Of a DNA stretch of 64,000 bases, positions 17,330-27,047 are shown one piece after another (position 1 is the stretch's first letter; every line of letters starts with the position of its first letter). This DNA is from Vibrio mexicanus (lineage in GTDB: Bacteria > Pseudomonadota > Gammaproteobacteria > Enterobacterales > Vibrionaceae), in NCBI RefSeq assembly GCF_001012815.1, contig NZ_JYJP01000109.1:159757-223756 (forward strand), given 5' to 3'. The translations under genes and the position numbers were made by a program. The notes under the pieces were generated by a model. That model saw only the letters and a list, made by a program, of their open reading frames with translations. It did not search any database and was not told where the DNA came from.

Positions 17330-18235
17330 ATGAATAAATGGCCTAGTCTTAAACAGTTACATTACCTCGTCACTTTGCATGAAACTCGCCACTTTAGTGA
17401 TGCCGCTGAGCGTTGCTTTGTTAGTCAGTCTACCTTGAGTAAAGGTATTCAAAACCTCGAAGAGCTGATTGGTTGCCCTCTTTATGAGAAGAAAGATAAG
17501 AAAAGTCCTTTAGTCTTTACCCACTCAGGAGAGATGGTTGTTCAGCAGGGTCGAGAACTGCTGGCAAAAGGCCAAGATTTGGTCGAGTTGGGCGCATTGT
17601 GTCAAGGCCAAGTGATGCAGGGCCAGTTGAAAATCGGTTGTATTCCGACGATTGCGCCTTTCTTATTGTGTGATCTAGTACAAGAGGTGAATGCAAGATA
17701 TCCAAGCTTAACGTTACTGCTAAGGGAAGACACAACCAGCAATTTGCTCACAGCGCTACGTCATGGCGATCTTGATGTGTTAATTCTGGCTCTGCCTGTC
17801 GAAATCGACGGCATGCAGAGTAAAGTGGTTGGTCAAGATCCATTTAGGATGGTGATCAGCAGAAATCAAGCCGATGGGATCCCGGTTCCTATCAAATATG
17901 ATGACTTGCCTAACGAGTCAGTTTTCTTACTGGAAAAAGAGCACTGTTTAACCGAACACGCCGTTTCAGCCTGTAAGCTGACAGACAAAGAGAAGATTAA
18001 CCCGTTTAGTGCAACCAGTTTGCACACGCTAGTTCAAATGGTGGCAAACGGATTAGGCACGACTTTTATTCCCCAAATGGCCATTGAACACGGGTTACTT
18101 GAAAATCAAAACCTCGTCGTGATTGACCCTCCTGGTCAACAAGCGCATCGCGATATTGGTTTAGTTTGGCGCCCGAGTTCATCTCGTACGGAAACGTTTG
18201 AGCAGTTGGCTGAAGTTGTATCTGAACTTCTTTAG
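17330..18235 (+). CDS. oxyR2: OxyR2-type peroxide-sensing LysR regulator
   Basis: 301 residues. N-terminal helix-turn-helix (HFSDAAERCFVSQSTLSKGIQNLEE) and a C-terminal sensing domain. The redox pair is Cys206 and Cys215 in EHCLTEHAVSAC, with the same nine-residue spacing as Cys199/Cys208 of E. coli OxyR. Residue 204, two before the first Cys, is Glu (LEKEHC). In V. vulnificus, Glu204 rather than Gly204 separates the highly peroxide-sensitive OxyR2 from OxyR1. I therefore call this OxyR2. It should activate the divergent peroxiredoxin gene at low peroxide. It is followed by a clear terminator. Confidence 0.9.
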   Translation: MNKWPSLKQLHYLVTLHETRHFSDAAERCFVSQSTLSKGIQNLEELIGCPLYEKKDKKSPLVFTHSGEMVVQQGRELLAKGQDLVELGALCQGQVMQGQLKIGCIPTIAPFLLCDLVQEVNARYPSLTLLLREDTTSNLLTALRHGDLDVLILALPVEIDGMQSKVVGQDPFRMVISRNQADGIPVPIKYDDLPNESVFLLEKEHCLTEHAVSACKLTDKEKINPFSATSLHTLVQMVANGLGTTFIPQMAIEHGLLENQNLVVIDPPGQQAHRDIGLVWRPSSSRTETFEQLAEVVSELL

Positions 18236-18241
18236 TCTCTT

Positions 18242-18276
18242 AAAAAAAGCCTATAGATACCCAGTTTATAGGCTTT
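18242..18276 (+). terminator. Intrinsic terminator of oxyR2
   Basis: Stem aaagcctata / tataggcttt with loop gatacccagtt, starting 7 bases after the oxyR2 stop. Confidence 0.75.
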
Positions 18277-18536
18277 AGAAGTTTATAAAATACCAGTGCA
18301 TTAAAAGGTATTTATAAATCTATTTCCTTTTTTTGTTATTTATAAAATATATCTTTCTTGTCTTACTTTTAAAATTAACGTAACTCGTTGGAATTTAAGT
18401 AAAGTAACTGCTTTCGCTTGGTATTGAACTAATATCAAAATTAAACATATTTTTTATTCATTAATATCATTTTGGTGCTAGTTATTTAAATTGCTTGCGC
18501 AAGCGAGTATAGGTCATTGGCTAAAAGGAAATAATA
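18277..18536. other. AT-rich region before the metalloprotease gene, with a palindrome
   Basis: After the oxyR2 terminator the DNA is markedly AT-rich. The only clear symmetry is the perfect 12-base palindrome gcttgcgcaagc at 18493-18504, 32 bases before the protease ATG. It could be an operator. Many -10-like boxes exist, so I do not place a promoter. Confidence 0.5.
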
Positions 18537-21500
18537 ATGAATATCAAACGTATAGCGATAAAAATATCCGCTGCGCTATTTGTTGTATCGGCATATGCTG
18601 GTGTTGATATAACAGGCGCACAAGCAAATGAAGAGATTTATCCTGATAATATACACTCTGCAGTAAATAGCGGAGATATATCAGGGGTAGATAATGAATC
18701 TGACATTGTTAATTTTATTCTTGATGATATATATCAAAGTCTAAGTGATTTGGATTCGTTGAGAATTGAGCTGTTTAACTTAGACAGTGATGGGGGGTAA
18801 AAAATGATGGAACGAGTCTATCCAGTGTCACTTGGTATCCAACCCATGATGCTAACTTAATGCGCGCAACATATGGTAAGAACTTTCCGATGTTACAAGC
18901 AAATGCAGCATTTCGGGATGGCAGTTTTAAGAGTTCAGATATTGCGGTAGCGGGCGTGAAAGGGGCGCAAAAGTATCTGTTTTTATCTTCTAGCCCACAG
19001 AACTCAGAGCGACGAGGTTACGAAATTAATGAGGAGTTTTGGCAGTTTTATACCAACGCTATCTATTGGTTAACCGAAAAAACTGCCTCAGATATTTCAG
19101 CTGATGGTTTAAATATTGTTGTTGCTCAACATGATGAAAATAGTTATTTCTATAAAGATGGTCGCTATGTAAGGGATTGGCTAGTTAATAGATTTGGTGA
19201 GGGGGTTACACTCAATACAGAATATAATAGCTGTGACGGCGCTTTACTGGAGTCATGCTTGAACTCATCGATTGATTTATTAGTATTATCTAATTATGTG
19301 TCTGATGGAGAAGAAGCTGAATTTGTTATTGATCAGGTTAATAGAGCAAATGATTTAAATATTCCCATTTTGTTCACTCATTATGGTAGAAACCTAAATG
19401 CCATCTCAAAATCTTTGTATTCAATGTATTCAATTACTTCCTTGGGAAGTAACTATTGGCCACGTTCAGGCGTTGATAATATTGATAGCTCTCAATATGT
19501 AGGTTTGTTACCTGAATCAGTGCAGTCGGTAGAAACTCTAATTTCTCACCTAAAAAACGACAGCTTTCCTTTTTCGATATCCGATTGTAAAGATGGCTGT
19601 GATAATGAGTGGTATCACTCTGAATTTAAGGATGGAGCATCGCAAGTTAAAAGTATTGCTGATGGGTACGATAAACAGTCAAGCAACATTTTCTCTACTG
19701 ACGCCCCTGATTATCAAAAAGCGCTAATTCTACTTGCGGATTGGTATCGCCAGTCTATTCAGTATCCAATGAGTTACGACACAACGGATACCAAGCGTTT
19801 TCTATCGGCTTACTACGCCGATCACGTAATTCATTCTGCTCGTCTTATTAACCCTGTTCAGTCCGATTTAGGTAATTTTAGCCGTACTGACTTTTCGCAC
19901 GTTATACCAGACACCAAAGGTGTAGAGCTTGTGAATCGTGGCGGCTTTCGATCAACAGGGGCGTATGCTCTACCTGGACAAACAGTAGCGATTACCCGTA
20001 ATGATCCTTTCCATCAGGTTGAGACCAAAATTTTCATCAATACCATGCGCTCGGGCTCTACTAAGGAATTTGCACAGAATGGTTATAAGCGCCCTAAGTA
20101 CCTGCGCTCCACATCAGTACCGATTGGCGTTGGGGAAACGATCTATTTAACTCACCCCTACGGAGGCCCGATTCAAGTTGAGTTCGCTGGTGAGAAAGAT
20201 CTACCTGTAGCCCTTTTGTTTTCTAATGTGGGGGAGCATCCTCATTATCCGGGCTTTGGCGATGGTGCGAGTTTTGAATCTGCTCTGTATGCGAGTGAAT
20301 ACGATTGGGCAGAGATTGTTACCGAGAGTTTTGAAATCCATTCCACAGCCATGAAAATGGGGATGACCTTAGCTAACCCTAACTTTCCTTCTGTTGAAGC
20401 GGTCGCTCAAGGAGCAGAAACTTATACTCATAACTATCCGCACGTTTTAGCTGGTTATCAAGGAGACGGTATTGATACGGTTGCTGAGATTGTTGACTGG
20501 GCTGCAGCCAATGATCTGGATGTTGTCACATTAAAAGGTGTTAAGCACATGAACGCGGACCAAGCGACTTGTGGTTCGGGCTGTTCGGGGAATCCGTATG
20601 ATGCGAACTGGCACTATAATCCAGTAGGTCATGGTGACATTCATGAGCTTGGTCATGGACTTGAGAAATCTCGCTTGCGCTTTGACGGTTATACGGGGCA
20701 CTCATCAACCAACTTTTACTCTTACTACAGTAAATCGCAGTTCTTTGCTCAAACAGGCGCAGATCCAGGTTGCCAAGACCTAAACAATCAGAGCTTTTTC
20801 GAACACCTTCAAGCGGCTTATCAGCAACCTGATCCTTCTCAATATATGGCTGACTTAGGCTTGGGTAGTAATTGGCGAAGTGGCCCTGCCTTATATATTC
20901 AAATGATGATGTTATCGCAGCAGCTAGGTACCTTGGATGACGGTTGGAATCTCTATCCGCGTCTGCACATACTGCTTCGTGAGTTTGGTACGGCAGCAAA
21001 AAATGATGAGGCATGGGAAGCGAAGAAGTATCAACTGGGATTTGATCATTTCACCCGTGATGAGGCGAAAGCATTAAGTCGTGATGATTGGCTAGCGATT
21101 GCGATAGCTAAGGCGAGTTCACTTAACTTCAATGATTACCTCACCATGTGGGGCAGAACGGTGAACACCGAAGCTGTAAATCAAGTTGCGTCATTCGGTT
21201 ATCCAGCAGCACCCACTGATCGCTATTTCCGATTTGAAGGTGATGAATACTGCCGAAATTTTGATTGGGACACAGTAGCGCTAGATGGCGAATCACGTTG
21301 GGATGGAATCGATATTGATGGCGAGCTACTGAGTTTATATAAACCGACGAGTTCAAATGGGGATGATGGTAGCCGAGTCTCAGCCCATGTCACGGATGGC
21401 CGAACGGATACTATTTGGCATGGTTTAAAAGGGTTGGAGAGCAACTGGGTAGAAGTGGATTTGGAGAAAGCGTACTCACTTAATCAGGTGTTAATTACTG

Positions 21501-22039
21501 ATCGTAACTACAGCCACACCGATAATATTGATACGTCAGTATTGAGCTTATTTGATGCAAACCGCAATCTAGTTTGGCAATCTGAACCTCTATTTTGGGA
21601 GACGCCAGGTGGATCAGTACTGACAGTTAATCGTGACATACATGGCTTGGACGCTAAACCCGTACGCTTTATTCGATTAACAAAGACTGGTGGGCACGTT
21701 AATGTTGCTCAAATTGAGGCTTATGGCAAAGATGCTTTGCTTCCTCATGAAGGGTACAACGGTACGTTAGTTTTAGCTGGGGAAAAGAAAACGTTTCAAG
21801 ATGCAGAAGCCTACTGTCAAAACTATGGTTATCAGCTGCCTACTTCAGATGAAATTGGAGTATGGCGTAATATGTACAGCGATGAAGAGCACGCTGCGTA
21901 CGGCATTCCAAACGATTGGTTCTGGACAAGCACACCACTATCCGATGGCAAAGTACCATTTAGAAGCTTCTATACCTCTTCTGGTGGTCGAGCAAGTACG
22001 ACGAGTAAATATCATGTCGCTTGCATAGTACAACCGTAG
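18537..22039 (+). CDS. Secreted M60/ImpA-like zinc metalloprotease, frame broken by one missing base
   Basis: With one G restored the protein is 1,167 residues. A signal peptide ends near AQA-NEE (about residue 31). The frame breaks in the G6 run at 18792-18797; a seventh G gives DGGVKNDGTSLSSVTWYPTH and joins the rest. The zinc site HELGHGLE (about 703-710) is the gluzincin HExxHxxE form seen in M60-type (enhancin/mucinase) and ImpA-type proteases. Two later domains follow: a discoidin/F5-8C-like carbohydrate-binding region (about 940-1063: SRVSAHVTDGRTDTIW, then PVRFIRLTKTGG) and a C-terminal Cys-containing domain (about 1065-1167). Relatives cut O-glycosylated mucin-like proteins. It is a likely colonisation or host-glycoprotein factor, by inference. 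It ends in a shared terminator. Confidence 0.85.
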
Positions 22040-22053
22040 CTAAGTTAGGATCG

Positions 22054-22086
22054 AAAGCCGCCTTTTATTTTGAAAGGTGGCTTTTT
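22054..22086. terminator. Bidirectional terminator shared by the metalloprotease and LysR genes
   Basis: Stem aaagccgcctttt / aaaggtggcttt (one G-T pair) with a T run on the plus strand. The stop codon of the convergent LysR gene (22065-22067) lies inside the hairpin. Confidence 0.8.
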
Positions 22087-22967
22087 GTCATGATCGTCAT
22101 AATTTCTTTGTGGAGCATCTGTTGTAGTGGGGCATCTCGCTTACCTAATTTGCAGCAACTTACCAGTTTGATTGGGATTAAAGCGCTATTAGGTACATCA
22201 ATTTCTTGCATGTTTTCTAACATACATTGCCTTGAGTATGGCGCCGCAAATTCACCCTGCTGAAGTAAGTTAATACCTGCACTGATATCGTCGACAATGA
22301 ATGGAGTGAAGACCTTGATGTCTAGTGCATCAAATTGGCTACTGAATCTGAACTTATCATCGTTCCAGCCTGGAGTTCGAGTAAAGATAAATGGCCACTG
22401 TTTTATTTCTTTCCAATCAACATTCTTGTGTTTGCTACCAATAACGATGGTCAGTGTGTCATCAATGATTGTTCGTTGATAAATGTCTGCAGGAAGGTTT
22501 GGCGACAAAGCATATAAACCAATATCGATCTCATCGTCTATCAGCTTTTGCGGTGATTGATTATTCCACGTACTCATCTCAACTTGAGCTTTGGGAAAGA
22601 GAAATCTCATTCGCGCTAGGATTTCTGCGCCGTACCTTGCCATTGCCTGAGCTAGCATTGAGATATGTATGGGGGCTGAATAGCTAGCAGGGTCGAAGTC
22701 TTCAATATCCAGTGCTTCTTGAACCAATGAGAGAGCTTGTTTTAGTTTCGGGTAGATGATTCGCGTGTAATGGGTAGGTATCAAGCCATCTGAAGAACGA
22801 ACAAAGAGCTCTTTCTCCAACGCTTCGCTCGCTCTAGTTAATGATTTACTTACTGCACTGTCTGTTCGTCCAAGCTTTCGGCCGACCGCTTTTAAGGATC
22901 TAAGTTCATACATCAGTATGACAACGTGCAGCAGATTCAAATCTAAGTCTACTTTCCTATTGTTCAA
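22065..22967 (-). CDS. LysR-family regulator divergent from the DUF1254 gene
   Basis: 300 residues. Helix-turn-helix near the start (LHVVILMYELRSLKAVGRKLGRTDSAVSKSLTRASEAL) and a LysR substrate-binding domain with the ligand-domain phrases EIDIGLYALSP and FIVDDISAGINLL. It is divergent from a DUF1254 exported protein (start 23084) over 116 bases, so that gene is the first candidate target. It is convergent with the metalloprotease. The effector is unknown. Reading frame is intact. Confidence 0.85.
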   Translation of the reverse strand: MNNRKVDLDLNLLHVVILMYELRSLKAVGRKLGRTDSAVSKSLTRASEALEKELFVRSSDGLIPTHYTRIIYPKLKQALSLVQEALDIEDFDPASYSAPIHISMLAQAMARYGAEILARMRFLFPKAQVEMSTWNNQSPQKLIDDEIDIGLYALSPNLPADIYQRTIIDDTLTIVIGSKHKNVDWKEIKQWPFIFTRTPGWNDDKFRFSSQFDALDIKVFTPFIVDDISAGINLLQQGEFAAPYSRQCMLENMQEIDVPNSALIPIKLVSCCKLGKRDAPLQQMLHKEIMTIMTKSHLSK

Positions 22968-23083
22968 GTTTGTATTTCCTCGCCGTCCAATAATTCAAAT
23001 TATCATAGCTTTGTTTTCGACATAGCAGCAACTTGTTAGAGCGCTGTCGTCGAGTGAATTGTGAACTTAATGAGAACTAAACT

Positions 23084-24507
23084 ATGAAAAAAGCACTACT
23101 TGCAACGGCAATAGCAGCACTATCAGTCAATGTTATCGCACAAGAGGCATCTACCGGATTTCCAACTCAAGAAGCCTCTGCGGTTTATGCTCAAATGGAT
23201 CTGGAAAACTTAACTCGTGCATTTACGGATTTACAGCCAGAGGCCGCATTTATGTCTCTGTACCACTCTTATTTTGATGCAGGCTCTACTGAACAAAATA
23301 TTGGCATCATGGAAACATCCGTTGATCCTAGGCAGATTGTTCTGACTGCAAATTCAGAAACTATTTATGCCGTTCACCCTGTTAATTTGGACGCATAGGG
23401 TGGCGCAGTGGTCCTAGAAGTTCCCGCTGGTGTAATGGGTATGGCGAATGGTCCAGGCTGGACGTCGTTTGCAGATTTTGGCCTAACTGGTCCTGACCAA
23501 GGAGCTGGTGGCACGTACTTATTAACGAGCCCGAGCTGGGAGGGAGAAGTACCAGAGGGGATGATTCACTCACCATCTCCGACAAATACTATTGTGTGGT
23601 TGATTCGAGGCTTTCAAAAAGATGAAGGTATGGCTGGGGCAGTGAAAGAGCTGCAAAACGGTATTCGAACCTATTCACTAAATGATGCTAAGAATCCACC
23701 TGAAACGACGTTCTATAATACGTCAGCACCTGTTTATGAAGATGGTGGATTCCAAGACATGCTGTTTCAGGCTGATGATATCCCAAGGTTAATTAAGTCC
23801 TACTATCAGCTCAATGGCTATGGTGAAGAGAAGCATAGCTACAATACTGCACACTTGTCTCACGCCGGCTTTTTCGATGGTCGTGTTGACGCTGATTTGG
23901 TTGAGAAGGCTATAGACATCGCATGGCAGCGTGTCCTCACTATGTCATTTAGTAACCGAGAAGCCGATGCCTATCGATGGGAGGAGAGTCATTGGCTATT
24001 ACCAAACACAACGGTAGATGAGAGCTGGACGCATGCGTCATTAGGTATTGTTGACCCAGTGGCTCAAATGGTTTGGGCGCATCAAGCCACCTTTACCTCT
24101 GCAGCGATGACAAGACCTCCTAAAGGCGCAGGCGCAATTTATGTTGCAGCATATCAAGATAGAGATGGGAACTTCTTAAATGGTTCAAACTGCTACGAGT
24201 TAACGGTACCAGCGAACGTGCCATACAGTAATTTCTGGTCTGTTGTTACCTACAATGCTCCTAAGCGCTCGATGATTCAAAATGAACAGTTTCAGTGGGG
24301 GTAAATAGTTACATGGAAGAGCTGACTCAGAATGAGGATGGCTCTTATACACTCAAGTGGGGACCGAATGTAGAAGAAGACGTTAACTCTATCCAAACAA
24401 ATGCTAACGAGGGCTTCTTCCCATGGTTTAGAATTTACGGACCAACAGATGCTTGGTATGACAAAAGTTGGGTATTACCTAGCATCGAAAAAATCGCTTG
24501 TTCGTAG
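23084..24507 (+). CDS. Exported DUF1254/DUF1214 protein, interrupted by an amber codon and a missing base
   Basis: With the breaks ignored it is 474 residues. Signal peptide MKKALLATAIAALSVNVIA is followed by a DUF1254 domain (VYAQMDLENLTRAFTDLQPEAAF, LEVPAGVMGMANGPGW) and a DUF1214 domain (NFWSVVTYNAPKRSMIQNEQ, FPWFRIYGP). The family's biochemical role is not established. Two lesions exist. At 23396-23398 an in-frame TAG sits between NLDA and GGAVVLEVPAG, where Tyr or another residue is expected. At 24297-24301 a G5 run needs six G to continue QWGVNSYMEELTQ. The second fits the window's deletion errors; the first is a substitution and may be a real nonsense mutation. It is divergent from a LysR gene and followed by a strong terminator. 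Confidence 0.75.
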
Positions 24508-24542
24508 GTTAAAGATATTCATTGCCACAGTTTAAAAATAAT

Positions 24543-24581
24543 GTGGCTACTACCCTAGAGCTTGGTAGTAGCCACTTTTTT
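24543..24581 (+). terminator. Strong intrinsic terminator after the DUF1254 gene
   Basis: A perfect 12-bp stem gtggctactacc / ggtagtagccac with loop ctagagctt-like and six T after it. Confidence 0.9.
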
Positions 24582-25222
24582 GTCAACTTTGGCTAATTTA
24601 CGTTCTGAATAAAGGAAGTTTCACAGGATATTGCTCTGTTGGTAAACTTTGACTTGTAAAATTTCACAAGCTTTTTCGGGTGAAGGTTTCATAAAATTGT
24701 GAAATTTCACAATGTAAACTTTACAAGCCTCCTCAAGAATCCTGTTTAAAACTCACTCCAAGTTCTCCTCAAACCCCCAACTGGCTTGGGCTTTACTATG
24801 CATTGACAAATTCAAACGCCTGTTTGATTGGTGTGGTGCGCTGTGAAAATATTGTAATTAAATTACGTAATAACTTACGTGATGAGTGTAAAAATAAAGC
24901 ACTTGTTTCAAACGGAATAAAACTTTGAATTTAACTTTTTGTTAACTTTGGAACTTTTACTCTATCGCTTATTGGTATAGGTTAAATAAGGGTTGAGTAA
25001 GACTTATGTCTAATTATTCATCACTTGAAAAACGACCTGATGTCATTGAAGGTATACATAAGCGAGGCGAATATGGAGTACGCCTTTGCATAACTAGAAG
25101 AATGATTTTGTGGTTTTATAGTTACAAATGACAGCTTTACTGATAAGAAACGCGATTGAAGGCGCTGATTTATTAAGTAGAAAAGTTGTGACTAGCAAAG
25201 CAAACGCCTAAGGAAGAGAGCC
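24582..25222. other. Long upstream region of aceB
   Basis: 641 bases between the preceding terminator and aceB. It holds a cluster of palindromes (24653-24725, listed separately), an inverted repeat attacgtaataacttacgtgat near 24859, and AT-rich DNA. A 41-codon ORF (25006-25131, MSNYSSLEKRPDV...) has no good ribosome site and no recognised family. The length and symmetry suggest complex regulation of the glyoxylate shunt. Confidence 0.5.
24653..24725. promoter_or_regulatory. Array of related palindromes upstream of aceB
   Basis: Site 1: cttgtaaaatttcacaag (24653-24670, 8 of 9 pairs). Site 2: attgtgaaatttcacaat (24696-24713, perfect). Site 3: tgtaaactttaca (24713-24725, perfect around a central C). 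Sites 1 and 2 share the half-site TTGTRAA and their centres are 43 bases apart, about four helix turns. They contain the CRP half-site TGTGA/TCACA but with a 4-base instead of 6-base spacer. Confidence 0.6.
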
Positions 25223-26892
25223 ATGCTTAGAACGGTTTCAGAAAAAATGGTTTCAGAAAATACAGCTAACAGCAGACCAGATAATAAAAACACAACAGCC
25301 GAAGCCCAAGAAGGCAGGCTTGGTGTGATTGGTACCCTTTCGCCAGAGCATCAAGCTATTTTCCCTGTAGAAGCCCAAACCCTATTGTCTTTACTGTGTG
25401 AAAAGTTTGCATCAAGAGTCGATACACTGCTTGCAGCAAGAGAAGCAAGACAGGAACAAATCGACCAAGGCAAATTACCGGACTTTCACGAAGATACGCA
25501 AGATATCCGTGAAGGAAGCTGGAAGATCTTAGGTATTCCAGAAGATCTACAAGATCGCCGAGTTGAGATAACTGGCCCAACCGATCGCAAGATGGTCATC
25601 AATGCGCTTAACGCTAATGTGAAAGTGTTCATGGCTGATTTTGAAGACTCTATGTCACCAGCTTGGGACAAAGTGCTCGATGGCCAAGTGAATTTGCGTG
25701 ACGCCGTTGCTGGAACCATCAGCTATATCAACCCAAGTAGTGGCAAGCACTACCAATTAACGGATGATCCAGCAGTATTGATCTGCCGAGTTCGAGGTTT
25801 GCATCTAAAAGAGAAGCACGTTGAATTCAATGGTCAAATCATCCCAGGCGCGCTGTTTGACTTTGCGGTCTATTTCTTCAACAACTACCTTGCGTTGTTA
25901 GCAAAAGGCAGTGGCCCTTACTTCTATATCCCTAAGCTGCAATCTCATCATGAAGCGAAATGGTGGAGTGATGTGTTCCATTTCACCGAAGAGTATTTCG
26001 GTCTTGAGACTGGCACCATCAAAGCAACGGTATTGATTGAAACTCTGCCTGCCGTTTTTGAGATGAATGAGATCCTATTTGCCATGAAGGAGCACATTGT
26101 CGGGCTCAACTGTGGTCGCTGGGACTACATCTTCAGTTACATCAAAACCTTGCGTAACTACCCAGATCGTATTCTGCCGGATCGCCAAGCGGTCACAATG
26201 GAAAAGCCATTCTTGAATGCTTACTCAAGGCTACTGGTAAGAACTTGTCACCAACGCGGTGCGTTTGCGATGGGGGAATGGCTGCTTTTATTCCTTCAAA
26301 AGACCCGCAAACTAACGAGCAGGTTTTAGCCAAGATTAATAATGATAAGTCTTTGGAAGCGAATAACGGCCACGATGGTACGTGGGTTGCCCATCCAGGT
26401 TTAGCCGACACGGCGCTTGCTGTGTTCGATTCGGTATTTGGTGAGCGCTCCAACCAACTTGACGTATCCCGTAGCGATGACGCGCCAATTACTGCGAATG
26501 AGCTATTAGCACCTTGTGAAGGTGAGAGAACCGAGCAGGGTATGCGCCACAACATTCGAGTGGCATTGCAGTACATCGAAGCTTGGATCTCTGGCAACGG
26601 CTGCGTTCCGATCTACGGAATGATGGAAGATGCCGCAACCGCTGAAATCTCCCGCGCTTCTATTTGGCAGTGGATCAAGCACGGTAAGACGCTCGATAAC
26701 GGCCAAGTTGTCACTAAAGAGCTGTTTGAGCTCTACCTTGCTCAAGAAATTGAAGTGGTGAAGAAAGAAGTAGGAGCTGAGCGCTATGAGGCTGGTCGCT
26801 TTGAAGAAGCCGCTAAGTTGATGGCTAAGCTAACCACCAGTGATGAACTGACCAACTTCTTAACCATTCCAGGATATGACTACTTGGATTAA
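25223..26892 (+). CDS. aceB: Malate synthase A, frame broken by one missing base
   Basis: With one G restored it is 556 residues. It joins glyoxylate and acetyl-CoA to malate in the glyoxylate shunt. Family landmarks are RRVEITGPTDRKMVINALNAN, VFMADFEDSMSP, VLICRVRGLHLKEKHV, and GLNCGRWDYIFSYIKTLRNYPDR, in the expected order. The frame breaks in the G5 run at 26272-26276; six G give GAFAMGGMAAFIPSKDP, the conserved sequence. The N-terminal about 40 residues are a low-complexity extension with a repeated TVSEK/MVSEN unit. AAGGAAGAG lies before ATG 25223. It is followed 155 bases later by aceA. Confidence 0.92.
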
Positions 26893-27047
26893 CCGAAGTA
26901 AAAACGATTAGAAAACATTTTTAGTAATAACAATAACGTGAAATCAATTTTCGAACGCAGATTCGCTTGTACTGCTAAGAAATGGAAGACCAATGCGACA
27001 GTCGCTCAACAATGAAGAGCACGCCGCACTAATAAGAGGGAAAGACC

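Noticed and set aside
22065..22086. Truncation of the LysR gene by the terminator
   Set aside because: The stop lies inside the hairpin but the protein has normal length (300 residues).
18537..24507. Genomic island with attachment sites
   Set aside because: No integrase, transposase, tRNA end or flanking direct repeat was seen at either edge.
24696..24713. CRP site
   Set aside because: TGTGA and TCACA are present but the spacer is four, not six, so a standard CRP site is not supported.
24713..24725. TyrR box (TGTAAA and TTTACA halves)
   Set aside because: TyrR needs six bases between the halves; here there is one.
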